Source of the DNA: an uncultured Isosphaeraceae bacterium
GTDB taxonomy: Bacteria > Planctomycetota > Planctomycetia > Isosphaerales > Isosphaeraceae
Length of the DNA: 64,000 nucleotides
Direction of reading: 5' to 3'
Assembly (NCBI GenBank): GCA_945957605.1
Contig: CAMFLR010000007.1
Span: forward strand, 248,001 to 312,000
The notes beneath the pieces were generated by a model. That model was not told the origin of the DNA and did no database searches. It saw only the letters and a program-made list of their open reading frames with translations. Of this stretch, positions 33,234 through 42,256 are shown in pieces; position 1 is the first letter of the stretch; each line of letters opens with the position of its first letter. Made by a program: the position numbers and the translations under genes.

Positions 33234-34946
33234 CTAGTTATTTTCGCTCGCAGCCGGCCTGTCGAACGCAAATGCGAATGACGGGGAATTATTGGAACGA
33301 ACGTGCTTTTTCCGCTCGATAATGTCGGAAAGGAGCGTGATGAGCGCATCGTGATCGATTGGCTTGACGACGTGGTGATCGAAGCCTGCCTCCTGAGATC
33401 GGCGACGGTCCGCTTCCTGGCCATAGCCGGAAACTGCGACGATCACCGTATTCTTGCAGGTTTCATCAGACCTCAATCGTGCAGCGACTTCGAAACCATC
33501 CATACCGGGCAAGCCGATGTCGAGCAGAATGATCTGGGGATGAAGCTCATAGGCGGCTTTGAGTGCTGATGTGCCATCGTGTGCGGTTCGCGCGTCGAAG
33601 CCGGCGAATTGCAGAAGGCTTGCCATGCCGATTGCCATGTCGCGATTGTCGTCGACAACCAAGACACAGGCGCCGGTCTGATGTGCGAGCGTCGGCGAGG
33701 CGTCGACCTTGGCGGTAACTGTTTCCGAGTCATCCGGGCGCGGGAACCGAACCGAAAACTCGCTACCTTTACCAAGTCCCTCGCTTCGCGCTTCGACATG
33801 CCCCCCGTGCAACTCAGCCAGGCGGCGCACAAGCGTCAGACCAATGCCAAGCCCGCCCTGGGCCCGATCGAGCGAATGGTCGACCTGCGCGAACAGGTCG
33901 AAGATGCGCGGGAGCATTTCGGGCGCAATTCCCACACCGGTGTCGGTTACCGTGATCGTCGTTTCATGCTTGTTCTCGCGCGCCGACACTGTGATCTGCC
34001 CGCCGGGATCGGTGTACTTGGCTGCGTTTGTGAGAAGATTGACGAGAATCTGCTCCATGCGCGTCGGGTCGGCTTCGAGCCGCAGCGGTCCCGCCGGCAG
34101 AGCGATTGTCAACGTGTGCGATCGCTCGCTGAGCAGCGGGCGAACCGTCGCAGTGGCGCGGTCAACTGCCTCGCGCAAGCTAATTCGCTCTTTCCGAAGT
34201 TCAACCTTCCCGCGAGCAACGCGCGAAATATCCAGCAGGTCGTCGATCAGACGCGCAAGCTGGCCGGCCTGGCGCTCAATCACTTCCTGACACCAGTCGC
34301 GGTCGGTCTGCGTGGTAACTCGCCGCAGCAATTTGCTGCAATTTCCGATGGCGGCGAGAGGGTTGCGCAGTTCGTGCGCGAGCATCGCCAGGAACTCATC
34401 CTTGCGGCGGTCGGCCTCAATGAGTTGCTCGTTGCGCAGCCGCAATTCTTCTTCCAGACGGCGACGTTCTGCAATCGACTCTTGAAGCTGTTCGTTGGTC
34501 CGCCGTACCGCCTCAGTTTCCGCAGCCTGCCGCTTGGTGCGAACCTGGCTGGTCACGCGTTCGATGGCGGGGAGCAGGTAGTCGAGGAAGTCAGGCGTTT
34601 TGGGAACGAAGTCGCGAACACCTGCGCGAATTGCCTCGATGACCTTTGCTTCATCGGCGAAACCGGTCACGAGAATCGCGGGAATGTCGGATCCTTCCGC
34701 TTGCAGGCGGCGATAGAAGTCGAGCCCGCTCACATCGCCGCGCAGGCGGTAGTCGAGCACGACGAGTTCCACCGCGCCCGCTTCGAGTACGGTCATGGCT
34801 TCGTCGGGCGTCGTCGCCGAAACAACGGCGTAGCCGAGCCGTTCGAGCCGCCTGCGCACGAGTTGGGCCAACCCCTCGTCGTCCTCGAGCACGAGTACCG
34901 TGCCGCGAACCGGCTCAGGCACGTCCTTCCCCCTTCTTACCACCAT
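33234..34946 (-). CDS. Hybrid histidine kinase (REC-HisKA-HATPase-REC)
   Basis: 570 residues, no membrane segment. Order: receiver domain (phospho-acceptor Asp65 in VVLDYRLRG, residues about 15-130); coiled-coil linker (about 140-180); HisKA with MLAHELRNPL (His191); HATPase with LVNLLTNAAKY, VTDTGVGI and GGLGIGLTLVRRL (to about 402); a second receiver with Asp476 in LLDIGLPGMDG and the Lys in VVKPIDHD. The start overlaps the upstream response-regulator gene. An alternative GTG at 34922 has AGGGGG six bases upstream and would trim 8 residues. It probably receives phosphate on the N-terminal receiver from the kinase at 35379-36947 and acts as a second tier. Output is not visible: no DNA-binding domain. 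Confidence 0.9.
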   Translation of the reverse strand: MVVRRGKDVPEPVRGTVLVLEDDEGLAQLVRRRLERLGYAVVSATTPDEAMTVLEAGAVELVVLDYRLRGDVSGLDFYRRLQAEGSDIPAILVTGFADEAKVIEAIRAGVRDFVPKTPDFLDYLLPAIERVTSQVRTKRQAAETEAVRRTNEQLQESIAERRRLEEELRLRNEQLIEADRRKDEFLAMLAHELRNPLAAIGNCSKLLRRVTTQTDRDWCQEVIERQAGQLARLIDDLLDISRVARGKVELRKERISLREAVDRATATVRPLLSERSHTLTIALPAGPLRLEADPTRMEQILVNLLTNAAKYTDPGGQITVSARENKHETTITVTDTGVGIAPEMLPRIFDLFAQVDHSLDRAQGGLGIGLTLVRRLAELHGGHVEARSEGLGKGSEFSVRFPRPDDSETVTAKVDASPTLAHQTGACVLVVDDNRDMAIGMASLLQFAGFDARTAHDGTSALKAAYELHPQIILLDIGLPGMDGFEVAARLRSDETCKNTVIVAVSGYGQEADRRRSQEAGFDHHVVKPIDHDALITLLSDIIERKKHVRSNNSPSFAFAFDRPAASENN

Positions 34947-35382
34947 TGGATTCGGGAACTTTCACAACCTGCAAAAACAAGCCAAGTTGCTTGATCGCCT
35001 CGACGAACTGCTCGTAAGCGACGGGCTTGGTGATGTACACGTTGCAGCCGAGGGAGTAGCACCGCTCGACCTCGCGCGGGTCGTCGGTCGTTGTCAGCAT
35101 GATAATCGGCGTCAGCGCGAGCTGTGGGTCGGCCTTCACGCGGCGGAGCACTTCAACGCCATCAACCCGCGGCATGTTGATATCGAGCAGGAGCAAACAC
35201 TTTCCACGCATGCCGGGTCCAGGGTGCTCACCCTCACCCCGCACAAGGTCGAGTGCTTCCTGCCCGTCGCGCACACGAATGAAGCCGTTTACGAGCCCTG
35301 CACGCTGAAGGTTTTTGTGCACGAGATGAGCATGGCCGTCGTCGTCCTCGGCCAAGATGATTGTAAGTGCTTCAGTGCTCAT
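34915..35382 (-). CDS. Single-domain response regulator (Rcp1-like)
   Basis: 155 residues. One receiver domain: acidic pocket AEDDDGH, phospho-acceptor Asp67 in LLLLDINMPRVDG, switch Thr in MLTTTDD, and Lys119 in ITKP. The insertion after helix 2 (RGEGEHPGPGMRGKC) and the sequence type are those of the Rcp1 family, which partners phytochrome-like and CHASE3-type kinases. There is no output domain. Its start overlaps the stop of the kinase gene upstream (ATGA, 35379-35382) and its end overlaps the next kinase, so all three are translated in fixed order and probably signal together. Confidence 0.9.
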   Translation of the reverse strand: MSTEALTIILAEDDDGHAHLVHKNLQRAGLVNGFIRVRDGQEALDLVRGEGEHPGPGMRGKCLLLLDINMPRVDGVEVLRRVKADPQLALTPIIMLTTTDDPREVERCYSLGCNVYITKPVAYEQFVEAIKQLGLFLQVVKVPESNGGKKGEGRA

Positions 35383-36947
35383 GCAAGTGTCCCTGTGGCT
35401 TCGAGAATTCGCGGCGCTGATTCGTGATCACCCGTTTCGGGTGGTTGTGTGGGAAGCTCGACGTAAAACGTAGTACCAACTCCCGACTGCGACTCCACGC
35501 GAATCTTGCCACCGTGGCGTTCGACGATTCTCCGAACCAGCGCAAGTCCAATCCCTTCGCCCTTCGCCGCACCGTCGTGGAACCGCTGAAACGCGAGGAA
35601 TAACTTCGCCATGCCCGATTCGGGAATCCCGCGTCCATTGTCCTTGACGTAGTAAGTCCGAACCGCCGAAGGCGCACCGTTCAAAACGCCCACTTCGATT
35701 CTACCGGGACGCTTGGGATCGAGGTAGTTCACCGCGTTGCCAATCAGGTTCGCAAAGATCTGCTCGACCGCCGTCGGATCGCCCCATGCTGGCGGAAGCT
35801 CATCCGCCGTAACCTTTGCCCCGCGTTCGGCGATCGTCGAATTCAGAGCCTCGATGACACGTGAAACGACCACGGAAACGTCGACCTCTTGCCAACGATA
35901 CTCCACGCGTCCCGCACGCGATAGACGCAAAAGCGCGTCGATAATTGCTGAGAGTCGAGCAACGGCCGTTTGAATAAAGTGGATCGATCCTGCGATATCT
36001 TCGTCAATAATCTCCCGCGCCCGATCGCCGGATTTTTGCGGGAGTTCCAGTCCGTCGACAATCCCCCGCAGTTCTTTCGACGCGTGTCCAAGTTCCTGGC
36101 TAAAGCCTTGCAAGTTGACGAGGGGCGAGCGGAGGTCGTGCGAGACGCTGTAGATAAACAGCTCGTTTTCACGATTCTTTTCCGCGATGACGCGGGCCAT
36201 ACTGTGAAACACACGATCGAGCTGCGCAATTTCGTCTCGTCCTAAGAGCGGCCGCGCGAGGTCCTTACCATCGGCCAATCGCTGGGCGTTTCCCGCAAGC
36301 ACGGCGAATCTCGTCGTGATCCCGCGTCCAAAAATTGATGCGAGAATGACCACGCCAATTACTGCGAGCGCTCCGCCAACTCCGAGCGCCCACCATTGAT
36401 GCTGCGCGGTTGTCGCGAGTTCCTGCGATCGTTCGACATCGAGCCGGGTTTCGGTGGCAAGAAACTCGTCGATTGCGACCCGCACATCGTCGAGCATTAA
36501 TTTGCCGCCCTTGTTTTTCACTCGCTCCAAGGCTGACTCGCGATCGCCGTTGCGAACCAGTCGGGCGGTTTCCTCCTGCCAATTCATGAGTGCGGACGAC
36601 TTGCCCGCGATGTCGCGTGCTTTGGCTTGCTGTGTGGGATTGTCGGAAACAAGGCTCTGCAACTCGCTCAACTCTGCGGGCACCTGTCGAAGGGCACGCT
36701 CAGCCTGGTCATAAAACGTTTGTTCGCCGGTCAAAATCAGCCCGCGAATTCCGCTATGTGCTTCGACCAGCCTGCGAAATGTCCCTTCGACCTTGGCGAT
36801 GACTTCCTTCGAATGGAGCGCCCAATGCTGAGCGCGGGCGCCATCGGAGTAGGTCTTTATCAGCAGTCCCAAAAAGGCGATCTGAAACAGGAACGGAATT
36901 GCAACAAGAACGAGACCCTTCTTGAGGATCGTAAGGTTTCCACTCAT
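35379..36947 (-). CDS. Membrane sensor histidine kinase (CHASE3-like, HAMP, HisKA, HATPase)
   Basis: 522 residues from the ATG at 36947; the frame extends to a TTG at 36986, but the ATG starts just ahead of the first membrane helix. TM1 is about residues 10-30, then a 155-residue extracytoplasmic helical region of CHASE3 type (VEAHSGIRGLILTGEQTFYDQ). TM2 is about 186-207, then HAMP to about 260. HisKA has YSVSHDLRSPL (His270); the HATPase has IFANLIGNAVNYL, VKDNGRGIPESG and GEGIGLALVRRIVERHGG. It matches phytochrome-family-like kinases that pair with Rcp1-type regulators. First gene of the three-gene signalling operon. The ligand is unknown. Confidence 0.9.
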   Translation of the reverse strand: MSGNLTILKKGLVLVAIPFLFQIAFLGLLIKTYSDGARAQHWALHSKEVIAKVEGTFRRLVEAHSGIRGLILTGEQTFYDQAERALRQVPAELSELQSLVSDNPTQQAKARDIAGKSSALMNWQEETARLVRNGDRESALERVKNKGGKLMLDDVRVAIDEFLATETRLDVERSQELATTAQHQWWALGVGGALAVIGVVILASIFGRGITTRFAVLAGNAQRLADGKDLARPLLGRDEIAQLDRVFHSMARVIAEKNRENELFIYSVSHDLRSPLVNLQGFSQELGHASKELRGIVDGLELPQKSGDRAREIIDEDIAGSIHFIQTAVARLSAIIDALLRLSRAGRVEYRWQEVDVSVVVSRVIEALNSTIAERGAKVTADELPPAWGDPTAVEQIFANLIGNAVNYLDPKRPGRIEVGVLNGAPSAVRTYYVKDNGRGIPESGMAKLFLAFQRFHDGAAKGEGIGLALVRRIVERHGGKIRVESQSGVGTTFYVELPTQPPETGDHESAPRILEATGTLA

Positions 36948-37368
36948 CTGGATAGGGCGATCATTCTCGACGCTTCGCGCACCCAATTAACCCAGGCCAA
37001 TTCCTCGGCCGGAGAGATCTCGGTTAGAGCCGGTGCAAAGCATTGTCGTTAGAGAAGTCCTTGCACCGCGGCAGCCGCCGGTCGACAGTTCCGCGCAGAA
37101 TGCATGGCAACAAACGGGGTCGCAGAAGAGATCGACATCGATTCAAGCGTCTCGACATCGTCAAAGAGCAAGCCCGACCGATTGACCGCGAGTCACCTTT
37201 AACAGCGTTTCATCGTCGATCAGCGAGCACCTGTGCATTTTAGCAGGTACGCTGAAACAATCAATGGTTCACAACGACGTGAGTCGACGGAAGTGTAAAT
37301 CACCCTTGAGCTTGCTTAATCGAAGGCACGCCTATTCAGTTCCCAAAATGAAGCCCAATCGGTGTGCC
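36948..37368. other. Intergenic region between kinase operon and oxidase operon
   Basis: 421 bp. Downstream of ctaF and upstream of the kinase operon, both on the - strand, so it should end one transcript and start the other. I found no strong terminator hairpin; a 5-bp pairing ACCTG/CAGGT near 37230 is too weak to count. No small gene. Confidence 0.4.
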
Positions 37369-37665
37369 TTACTTACCGGGCAGAGCCGGCCAGCGGGACA
37401 CGAAGTCGAGAGTGGTAAGTCCGATGAGCAAGGCGAGCCACGCCACTCCCATCGCCGAGAAAACCCAGGCGAGACGATTGCTACCTTTGAGATGCATGAA
37501 GTACAGAGCGATCAACACGACCTTCACAACGGCAATTGCGAGTGCGACGAGAATATTTGCCGATCCAAGATTGAGATAGGCAGCACCGACCGTAAGCGCG
37601 AGCAAAAGCATGAGCGCAAGATAGACAAAGCCGTAGGTGCGAATTGACGGAATGGTGTGACTCAT
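37369..37665 (-). CDS. ctaF: Cytochrome c oxidase subunit IV (bacterial type)
   Basis: 98 residues with three hydrophobic helices. YGFVYLALMLLLALTVGAAY, NILVALAIAVVKVVLIALYF followed by MHLKGSNRL, and VFSAMGVAWLALLIGLTTLD match the prokaryotic COX4 family; the VVLIALYFMHLK stretch is its signature. It is the small structural subunit of the haem-copper oxidase. Last gene of the operon; its start overlaps the ctaE stop by an ATGA. Confidence 0.9.
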   Translation of the reverse strand: MSHTIPSIRTYGFVYLALMLLLALTVGAAYLNLGSANILVALAIAVVKVVLIALYFMHLKGSNRLAWVFSAMGVAWLALLIGLTTLDFVSRWPALPGK

Positions 37666-38330
37666 CGGTGTACGTCAATCAAATAGAGCAGGGGATAAAG
37701 GAACACCCAGATCACATCAATGAAGTGCCAGTAAAGGCCTGTCATCTCCACGAGATTCTCGCCCTGGGCAACGTACTGATGACGCGCGCAGAATCCAGCA
37801 ACCGTCGCCACCAGAGCGATGCCGATGATCAAATGTATCGCGTGCAATCCAGTCATGAGAAAATAAAGCAGGAAAAAGATCTCCGCGAATCCCGCGAACT
37901 CAGGTCGAAAGGGGAATGTGAAGAGAGAACCTGGAACAAGGCCTCGCTCGTAATCTTCCGACCATTCGAATGCCTTGATCCCCAGAAATACCGCGCCAAA
38001 TACGATCGTGATGGCGAGGTAGATAAGAAGCCAACGACGTTCCCTTAGCTTCGCCGCGCGAACTGCAAGCGCCATTGTGAGGCTACTTGTGAGCAAAACC
38101 GCAGTGTTGATGGCCCCAGCAGCGACGTTGAGTTCTCGGCTCGCGACGACGAACTCGATCCAATGCATGCGGCGATAGACCGTGTATGCGCAGAACAAGC
38201 CACCGAAAAAGAGTGCCTCGGTTGCGAGAAAGATCCACATCCCAAGCTGCGCAGAGAGGTGCTGCTGCTCGAGGTCGTCGAAGTGTTCGGCGAGTGGCGG
38301 TTCTTGGAGCAATTCATGTGTGGTTGACAC
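37662..38330 (-). CDS. ctaE: Cytochrome c oxidase subunit III
   Basis: 222 residues with five or more membrane helices, no long N-terminal extension. Family landmarks: [21 protein letters not shown] (Glu in the second position of the helix pair), [28 protein letters not shown] and [18 protein letters not shown]. It assists oxygen access and stability of subunit I. Its start overlaps the end of ctaD by 17 bp. Confidence 0.93.
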   Translation of the reverse strand: MSTTHELLQEPPLAEHFDDLEQQHLSAQLGMWIFLATEALFFGGLFCAYTVYRRMHWIEFVVASRELNVAAGAINTAVLLTSSLTMALAVRAAKLRERRWLLIYLAITIVFGAVFLGIKAFEWSEDYERGLVPGSLFTFPFRPEFAGFAEIFFLLYFLMTGLHAIHLIIGIALVATVAGFCARHQYVAQGENLVEMTGLYWHFIDVIWVFLYPLLYLIDVHR

Positions 38331-39993
38331 GAGGACGCTCCTCTATCTCGGCGAGTGAGGCCCTGTATTCTGCCTCGGCCACGACTGGATCGTATGCGTA
38401 AGGGGCTTCAGTAACGACTGGAGTCTCTTCAAAGTTATGCGTGGGCGGTGGCGATGTGGTTTGCCATTCGAGCCCGGTCGCGCTCCAGGGATTGCCAGTC
38501 GCGTGCTTTCCAAACCAGAGCGAAAGGATGAGATAACTCAGCGGTAAGAGATACCCAACGGCAAGTATCGACGCACCAAGCGTGCTCATGATGTGCAGAA
38601 TCTGGTAGTCCTCGGTGTATTCGTACACTCGCCTGGGCATGCCAAGATAGCCAAGGACGAATTGCGGAAAAAACGTCAGATTGAAGCCGAAGAACACGAT
38701 GAGTGCGGAAAGCTTGCCCCACCATTCGGAATACATTCTTCCCGTCAATTTTGGCCACCAGAAATGAATCCCCCCAAGATAGGCCATCACCATCCCACCG
38801 ACCATGATGTAATGAAAATGCGCGACCACGAAATACGTGTCATGCACGTGGACGTCAACTGCCAGCGACGCGAGGATCAGCCCCGTTAGGCCACCAATCG
38901 TAAATAAACCGATAAAGCCCAGTGCGTACAGCATTGGCGTATCGAAGCGAATCGAACCTTTGTAAAGCGTTGCAGTCCAGTTGAAGACTTTGATGCCTGA
39001 AGGTATTGCCACCAAAAAGCTGATGATCGAAAACACGAAACCTGCATACATCGACTGGCCACTTACGAACATGTGATGGCCCCATACGATGAAGCCGAGA
39101 AAAGCAATCGCCAGCAATGCACCAGCCATGAATTTATAGCCAAAGATCGGCCGCCGTGCGAAGCAAGGGATAATCTCGCTCACAACGCCGAATCCGGGAA
39201 GAATCATAATGTAAACGGCAGGGTGCGAGTAAAACCAGAAGAGATGCTGGAACAGGATTGGATCACCACCGAGTCGAGGATCGAAGATCCCTACGCCCCA
39301 AATTCGCTCGGCCGCTAGCAAGGCAACAGTGATTGCCAAAACGGGCGTCGCGAGAACCATGATGAGACTTGTCGCATATTGTGCCCAGACAAAAAGCGGG
39401 AGTCGGTCCCATGTCATTCCAGGGCATCGCATCGTATGCGTGGTGACGATGATGTTCAGGCCGGTCAATATCGAGGAGAAGCCGACAATGAAAACTCCTG
39501 CCGCTGCCGGAACGACGAACGTGTTTGAGAACATGCTTGAAAACGGGACATAAAACGTCCAACCCGTATCCACCCCGCCAGCGATGAGCGTCGCAAGCAC
39601 AATAATTCCGCCTGCCATGAAGATATACCAGCTCAGCAAGTTGAGCTTCGGAAACGCCATATCGCGCGCTCCGATCATGACTGGCACGAGAAAGTTACCG
39701 AGTACAGCAGGGATAGAAGGAATGAGAAAGAACCATACCATCACTACGCCGTGCAGGGTGAACATCCGATTGTAAGCATCGGCTGTTTCAATCAAGTCTC
39801 CTTTCGGCGTCATCAATTCGAGTCGAAGAATCGTCGCTGCTGCACCGCCGACGAAGAAAAACAGCGTGATCGACACCATGTAAAGAAGGCCGATTCGCTT
39901 GTGGTCGGTCGTGAGCAACCATGATTTGAGGTTGTAGCCATCCGTCAGGTATGACCTGGCCATTCGCTCTTCAGGCGCAATCGCGACACTCAT
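38314..39993 (-). CDS. ctaD: Cytochrome c oxidase subunit I, A2-type
   Basis: 559 residues with 12 expected helices. Haem a ligands His81 (FTLHGVVM) and His394; haem a3 ligand His392 (VAHFHYIM); CuB ligands His257, His306 and His307 (WGHHMF). The segment FYSHPAVY has Tyr255-Ser256 and Ala259, where A1-type oxidases have Glu, so this is an A2-type enzyme as in Rhodothermus and Thermus caa3 oxidases, where the Tyr-Ser pair replaces the Glu of the D-channel. K-channel Lys335 (SGIKVFNW) and a D-channel Asp111 ([10 protein letters not shown]) are present. It reduces O2 with electrons from haem c of subunit II and pumps protons. It overlaps ctaC by an ATGA. Confidence 0.95.
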   Translation of the reverse strand: MSVAIAPEERMARSYLTDGYNLKSWLLTTDHKRIGLLYMVSITLFFFVGGAAATILRLELMTPKGDLIETADAYNRMFTLHGVVMVWFFLIPSIPAVLGNFLVPVMIGARDMAFPKLNLLSWYIFMAGGIIVLATLIAGGVDTGWTFYVPFSSMFSNTFVVPAAAGVFIVGFSSILTGLNIIVTTHTMRCPGMTWDRLPLFVWAQYATSLIMVLATPVLAITVALLAAERIWGVGIFDPRLGGDPILFQHLFWFYSHPAVYIMILPGFGVVSEIIPCFARRPIFGYKFMAGALLAIAFLGFIVWGHHMFVSGQSMYAGFVFSIISFLVAIPSGIKVFNWTATLYKGSIRFDTPMLYALGFIGLFTIGGLTGLILASLAVDVHVHDTYFVVAHFHYIMVGGMVMAYLGGIHFWWPKLTGRMYSEWWGKLSALIVFFGFNLTFFPQFVLGYLGMPRRVYEYTEDYQILHIMSTLGASILAVGYLLPLSYLILSLWFGKHATGNPWSATGLEWQTTSPPPTHNFEETPVVTEAPYAYDPVVAEAEYRASLAEIEERPRVNHT

Positions 39994-40949
39994 TTCGAGG
40001 TCTCCTCTGCGCCGATGGATTTGATGTAGGCAATCAGCTTGAGCAAGTCGGCTTCAGACAATTCAGTCTGATCGTATGTCGGCATCATTGGCTCGAAGCC
40101 TGCGACGATCTCCTTCTTAGGCAGGCGAACCGAATCGTGAATATAGCGATCATCCGCAGTGATGAAGTTCGTCGATGGGTCGCCCTCTCGGGTCACTGGC
40201 ACTCGCCCGCCGTAAACGCCTTGCAATGGCGGGGCAGGAACGTTTTGACTCGGTCCATGGCATCCCCCGCAATGGTGCTTTTGGAACAATTGTTCCCCCT
40301 GGCGCGCCAACGAACCCTCACTAGAACCACTGCCGAGCCATCTCTCGTAGTCAGCAGGCTCCATCACTTCAACGGTACCGCGCATCACCGCATGGTTCGT
40401 GCCGCAATACTCAGCACAAAACAGGTGATATTGTCCCACTCGTGTCGGCTGGAACCAGAGAGAGGTATATCTTCCTGGGAGAACATCCTGCTTCGCGCGA
40501 AACGCTGGGACATAAAAGCTGTGAATGACATCTTGCGAGATCATTCGTAATCGTAGAGGTCTTCCCAGCGGCACGTGAAGCTCATTGATCTCGCGTTTGC
40601 CTTCGGGATGTTGGAGATAGAACATCCACTGTTTTGCAACAACGTCGACGAGATACGCATCCGCGGGCGGACTGTAGAGCCGGTAGTAGACGACTGCCGA
40701 CCAGGCAAACATGCCGATCGAAATTATGAGCGGGATACCGATCCAGAGCAATTCGATACGCAGACTTGTATTTGGAGCATTGTCTCGTTCGGCAGTCGTT
40801 CCCCTGCGATAACGCACGAGAAACGTCACGATGAGGATCAAAATGAGGGCTGTGAAAAACGCGAGAATCCCCATTCCTGCGAGGAAGACCGCGTCCACGT
40901 CTTTTGCGTGAGACGAGGCTTGTTCTGGGAAGAATGGGAGATGCGCCAT
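39990..40949 (-). CDS. ctaC: Cytochrome c oxidase subunit II with fused cytochrome c (caa3)
   Basis: 319 residues. Two N-terminal helices (about 20-45 and 68-90) anchor a CuA cupredoxin domain: [11 protein letters not shown], ligand His143, then [12 protein letters not shown] giving Cys178, Cys182, His186 and Met189. A C-terminal cytochrome c domain follows, with CGGCH (227-231) and a late Met (MMPTYDQ) as the likely axial ligand. The fused haem domain defines a caa3 oxidase, which takes electrons directly from the alternative complex III encoded upstream. Ends in an ATGA overlap with ctaD; starts 10 bp after the SCO gene. Confidence 0.95.
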   Translation of the reverse strand: MAHLPFFPEQASSHAKDVDAVFLAGMGILAFFTALILILIVTFLVRYRRGTTAERDNAPNTSLRIELLWIGIPLIISIGMFAWSAVVYYRLYSPPADAYLVDVVAKQWMFYLQHPEGKREINELHVPLGRPLRLRMISQDVIHSFYVPAFRAKQDVLPGRYTSLWFQPTRVGQYHLFCAEYCGTNHAVMRGTVEVMEPADYERWLGSGSSEGSLARQGEQLFQKHHCGGCHGPSQNVPAPPLQGVYGGRVPVTREGDPSTNFITADDRYIHDSVRLPKKEIVAGFEPMMPTYDQTELSEADLLKLIAYIKSIGAEETSK

Positions 40950-40959
40950 GGGGATTGCC

Positions 40960-41814
40960 TCAGGATTGAGCAGGCACGAGCGTGCGAGATTTTCGGCGAT
41001 CGACGTAGATGAAAGCTGTGATCGCAGTGGCGAGAGTCACGAACGTTGCCACGCCACATATACGGAGGACACGCATGATTGCGAGCGTGTATTTGCCTGT
41101 GCGTGGGTCGTAGTCGTAGCAGAGCAGTCGCACCCAGGCGATCGCTCGGCCGGTTTCGCCGCGAGATGTTTGCTTCAATACGTCGCGGAGCGTTTTTGCA
41201 GGGTAATCGAGGCCCGAGAAGTAGCGAGCAATACGGCCGTCGGCGGTAAGAATCACAAGCCCTGCGTCGTGTGCGAAGAGACCTGTCGCCGGATTGTAAA
41301 CGTAGCGAAATCCAACGCTTTCAGTGAGTTGACGAATTGAATCGGCGTTACCGGTCAAGAAGTGCCAACCCTTTGCCCCTTCAGGCCGGCCATACGCTTC
41401 GATATAGCTGGCCTTCTTGCGTGCGGCGAGTTCAGACGCTTCTTTCGGGTCTATACTCACTGTCACAAGCTCAAAGTCGCGTCCCGGCTCTTCGCTCAAT
41501 GTGCGGAGCGTTCGAGTCAGCGCATCGAGTTCTTTTGAGCAGAGCATGGGGCAACGGTAATAGACGAGCGTGAGAATCACCGGTCGCTGGCCGAAACAGT
41601 TCGCAAGTTGCACAGTTTTACCTGACTCGTCATGGAACTCGAGGTCAAGCGGAATTGCCGCGCCGGGTTTCTGGTCGAATCCAACATTCTGCACCACCGA
41701 TCCCGGCGTCGTCTGAGCCTGGCTGAGTTTCGATGAGGTGCAAACAATGGACACTGCCGCAAACAAGGCGAACCGTAGCCTCCACGTTGTGATTTGATTC
41801 AGCATACGACTCAT
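40960..41814 (-). CDS. SCO1/SenC-type copper chaperone for CuA assembly
   Basis: 284 residues, N-terminal signal or anchor (LRFALFAAVSIVCTSSKLSQAQ) and a C-terminal helix (ICGVATFVTLATAITAFIYVD), so it is likely held in the membrane by its C-terminus. Thioredoxin-like core with the copper-binding CPMLC (Cys88, Cys92) and His182 in GLFAHDAGL, the standard SCO set. Known role: delivery of copper to, or reduction of, the CuA centre of subunit II, whose gene follows 10 bp downstream. Overlaps the preceding small gene by an ATGA. The extra C-terminal helix is not present in all SCO proteins. Confidence 0.9.
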   Translation of the reverse strand: MSRMLNQITTWRLRFALFAAVSIVCTSSKLSQAQTTPGSVVQNVGFDQKPGAAIPLDLEFHDESGKTVQLANCFGQRPVILTLVYYRCPMLCSKELDALTRTLRTLSEEPGRDFELVTVSIDPKEASELAARKKASYIEAYGRPEGAKGWHFLTGNADSIRQLTESVGFRYVYNPATGLFAHDAGLVILTADGRIARYFSGLDYPAKTLRDVLKQTSRGETGRAIAWVRLLCYDYDPRTGKYTLAIMRVLRICGVATFVTLATAITAFIYVDRRKSRTLVPAQS

Positions 41815-42254
41815 GGCTTGGTGCGCTCCCGCGATCCTTTCGGCGCGGCCGTATTTGTAGCGGGTAGGCCACGTTCTACGAGAATTGTCATCGCGCGATC
41901 GATTGGAATACGCGCAATGCCCGCGTCCGCATCGATCCAGCCATAGCTTCCAAGAACTGCATCTTCGTGCGCTCGCAAGGTTTTGATGTTTGTACGAGGC
42001 GTTGTTTGCAGTGTTGGCTCCGGGAATTGATCAACTGCCATCAGCCCAGGCCGGGATCGTTGAGTCTGCTCGAAGTTCTCTGTGAACGCTGTCATCAATA
42101 AGTGGAGGCCAAAAAAGATGAGAACGGTAGTGACGAGGGCAGCGAAGCCGAAGCGCACGAAGGGGCTGAACGTTAGATCGACGGGTTCGTGTTTGCTAGA
42201 ATCGTGGCGTGCAGCTGGAATCGACGCCTGCGGTTTGAAATCGGCATCTGCCAT
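41811..42254 (-). CDS. Conserved small membrane protein of the ACIII-caa3 operon, function unknown
   Basis: 147 residues from the ATG at 42254, which follows the actF stop by 2 bp; the longer frame runs inside actF. One helix (FGFAALVTTVLIFFGLHLLMT) about residues 33-53, then a periplasmic part with QFPEPTLQTTP and the block YGWIDADAGIARIPIDRAM, which I recall as a recurring phrase in proteins at this position in other ACIII-caa3 operons. No haem, metal or enzyme motif. Its place between actF and SCO implies assembly or linking of complex III and the oxidase. The role is inferred from position only. Confidence 0.75.
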   Translation of the reverse strand: MADADFKPQASIPAARHDSSKHEPVDLTFSPFVRFGFAALVTTVLIFFGLHLLMTAFTENFEQTQRSRPGLMAVDQFPEPTLQTTPRTNIKTLRAHEDAVLGSYGWIDADAGIARIPIDRAMTILVERGLPATNTAAPKGSRERTKP

Positions 42255-42256
42255 AT

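Noticed and set aside
33579-34994. 471-codon + strand frame
   Set aside because: It is antisense to the histidine kinase and response-regulator genes, which have complete, ordered signalling motifs on the - strand. Long antisense frames are a by-product of GC-rich codon use.
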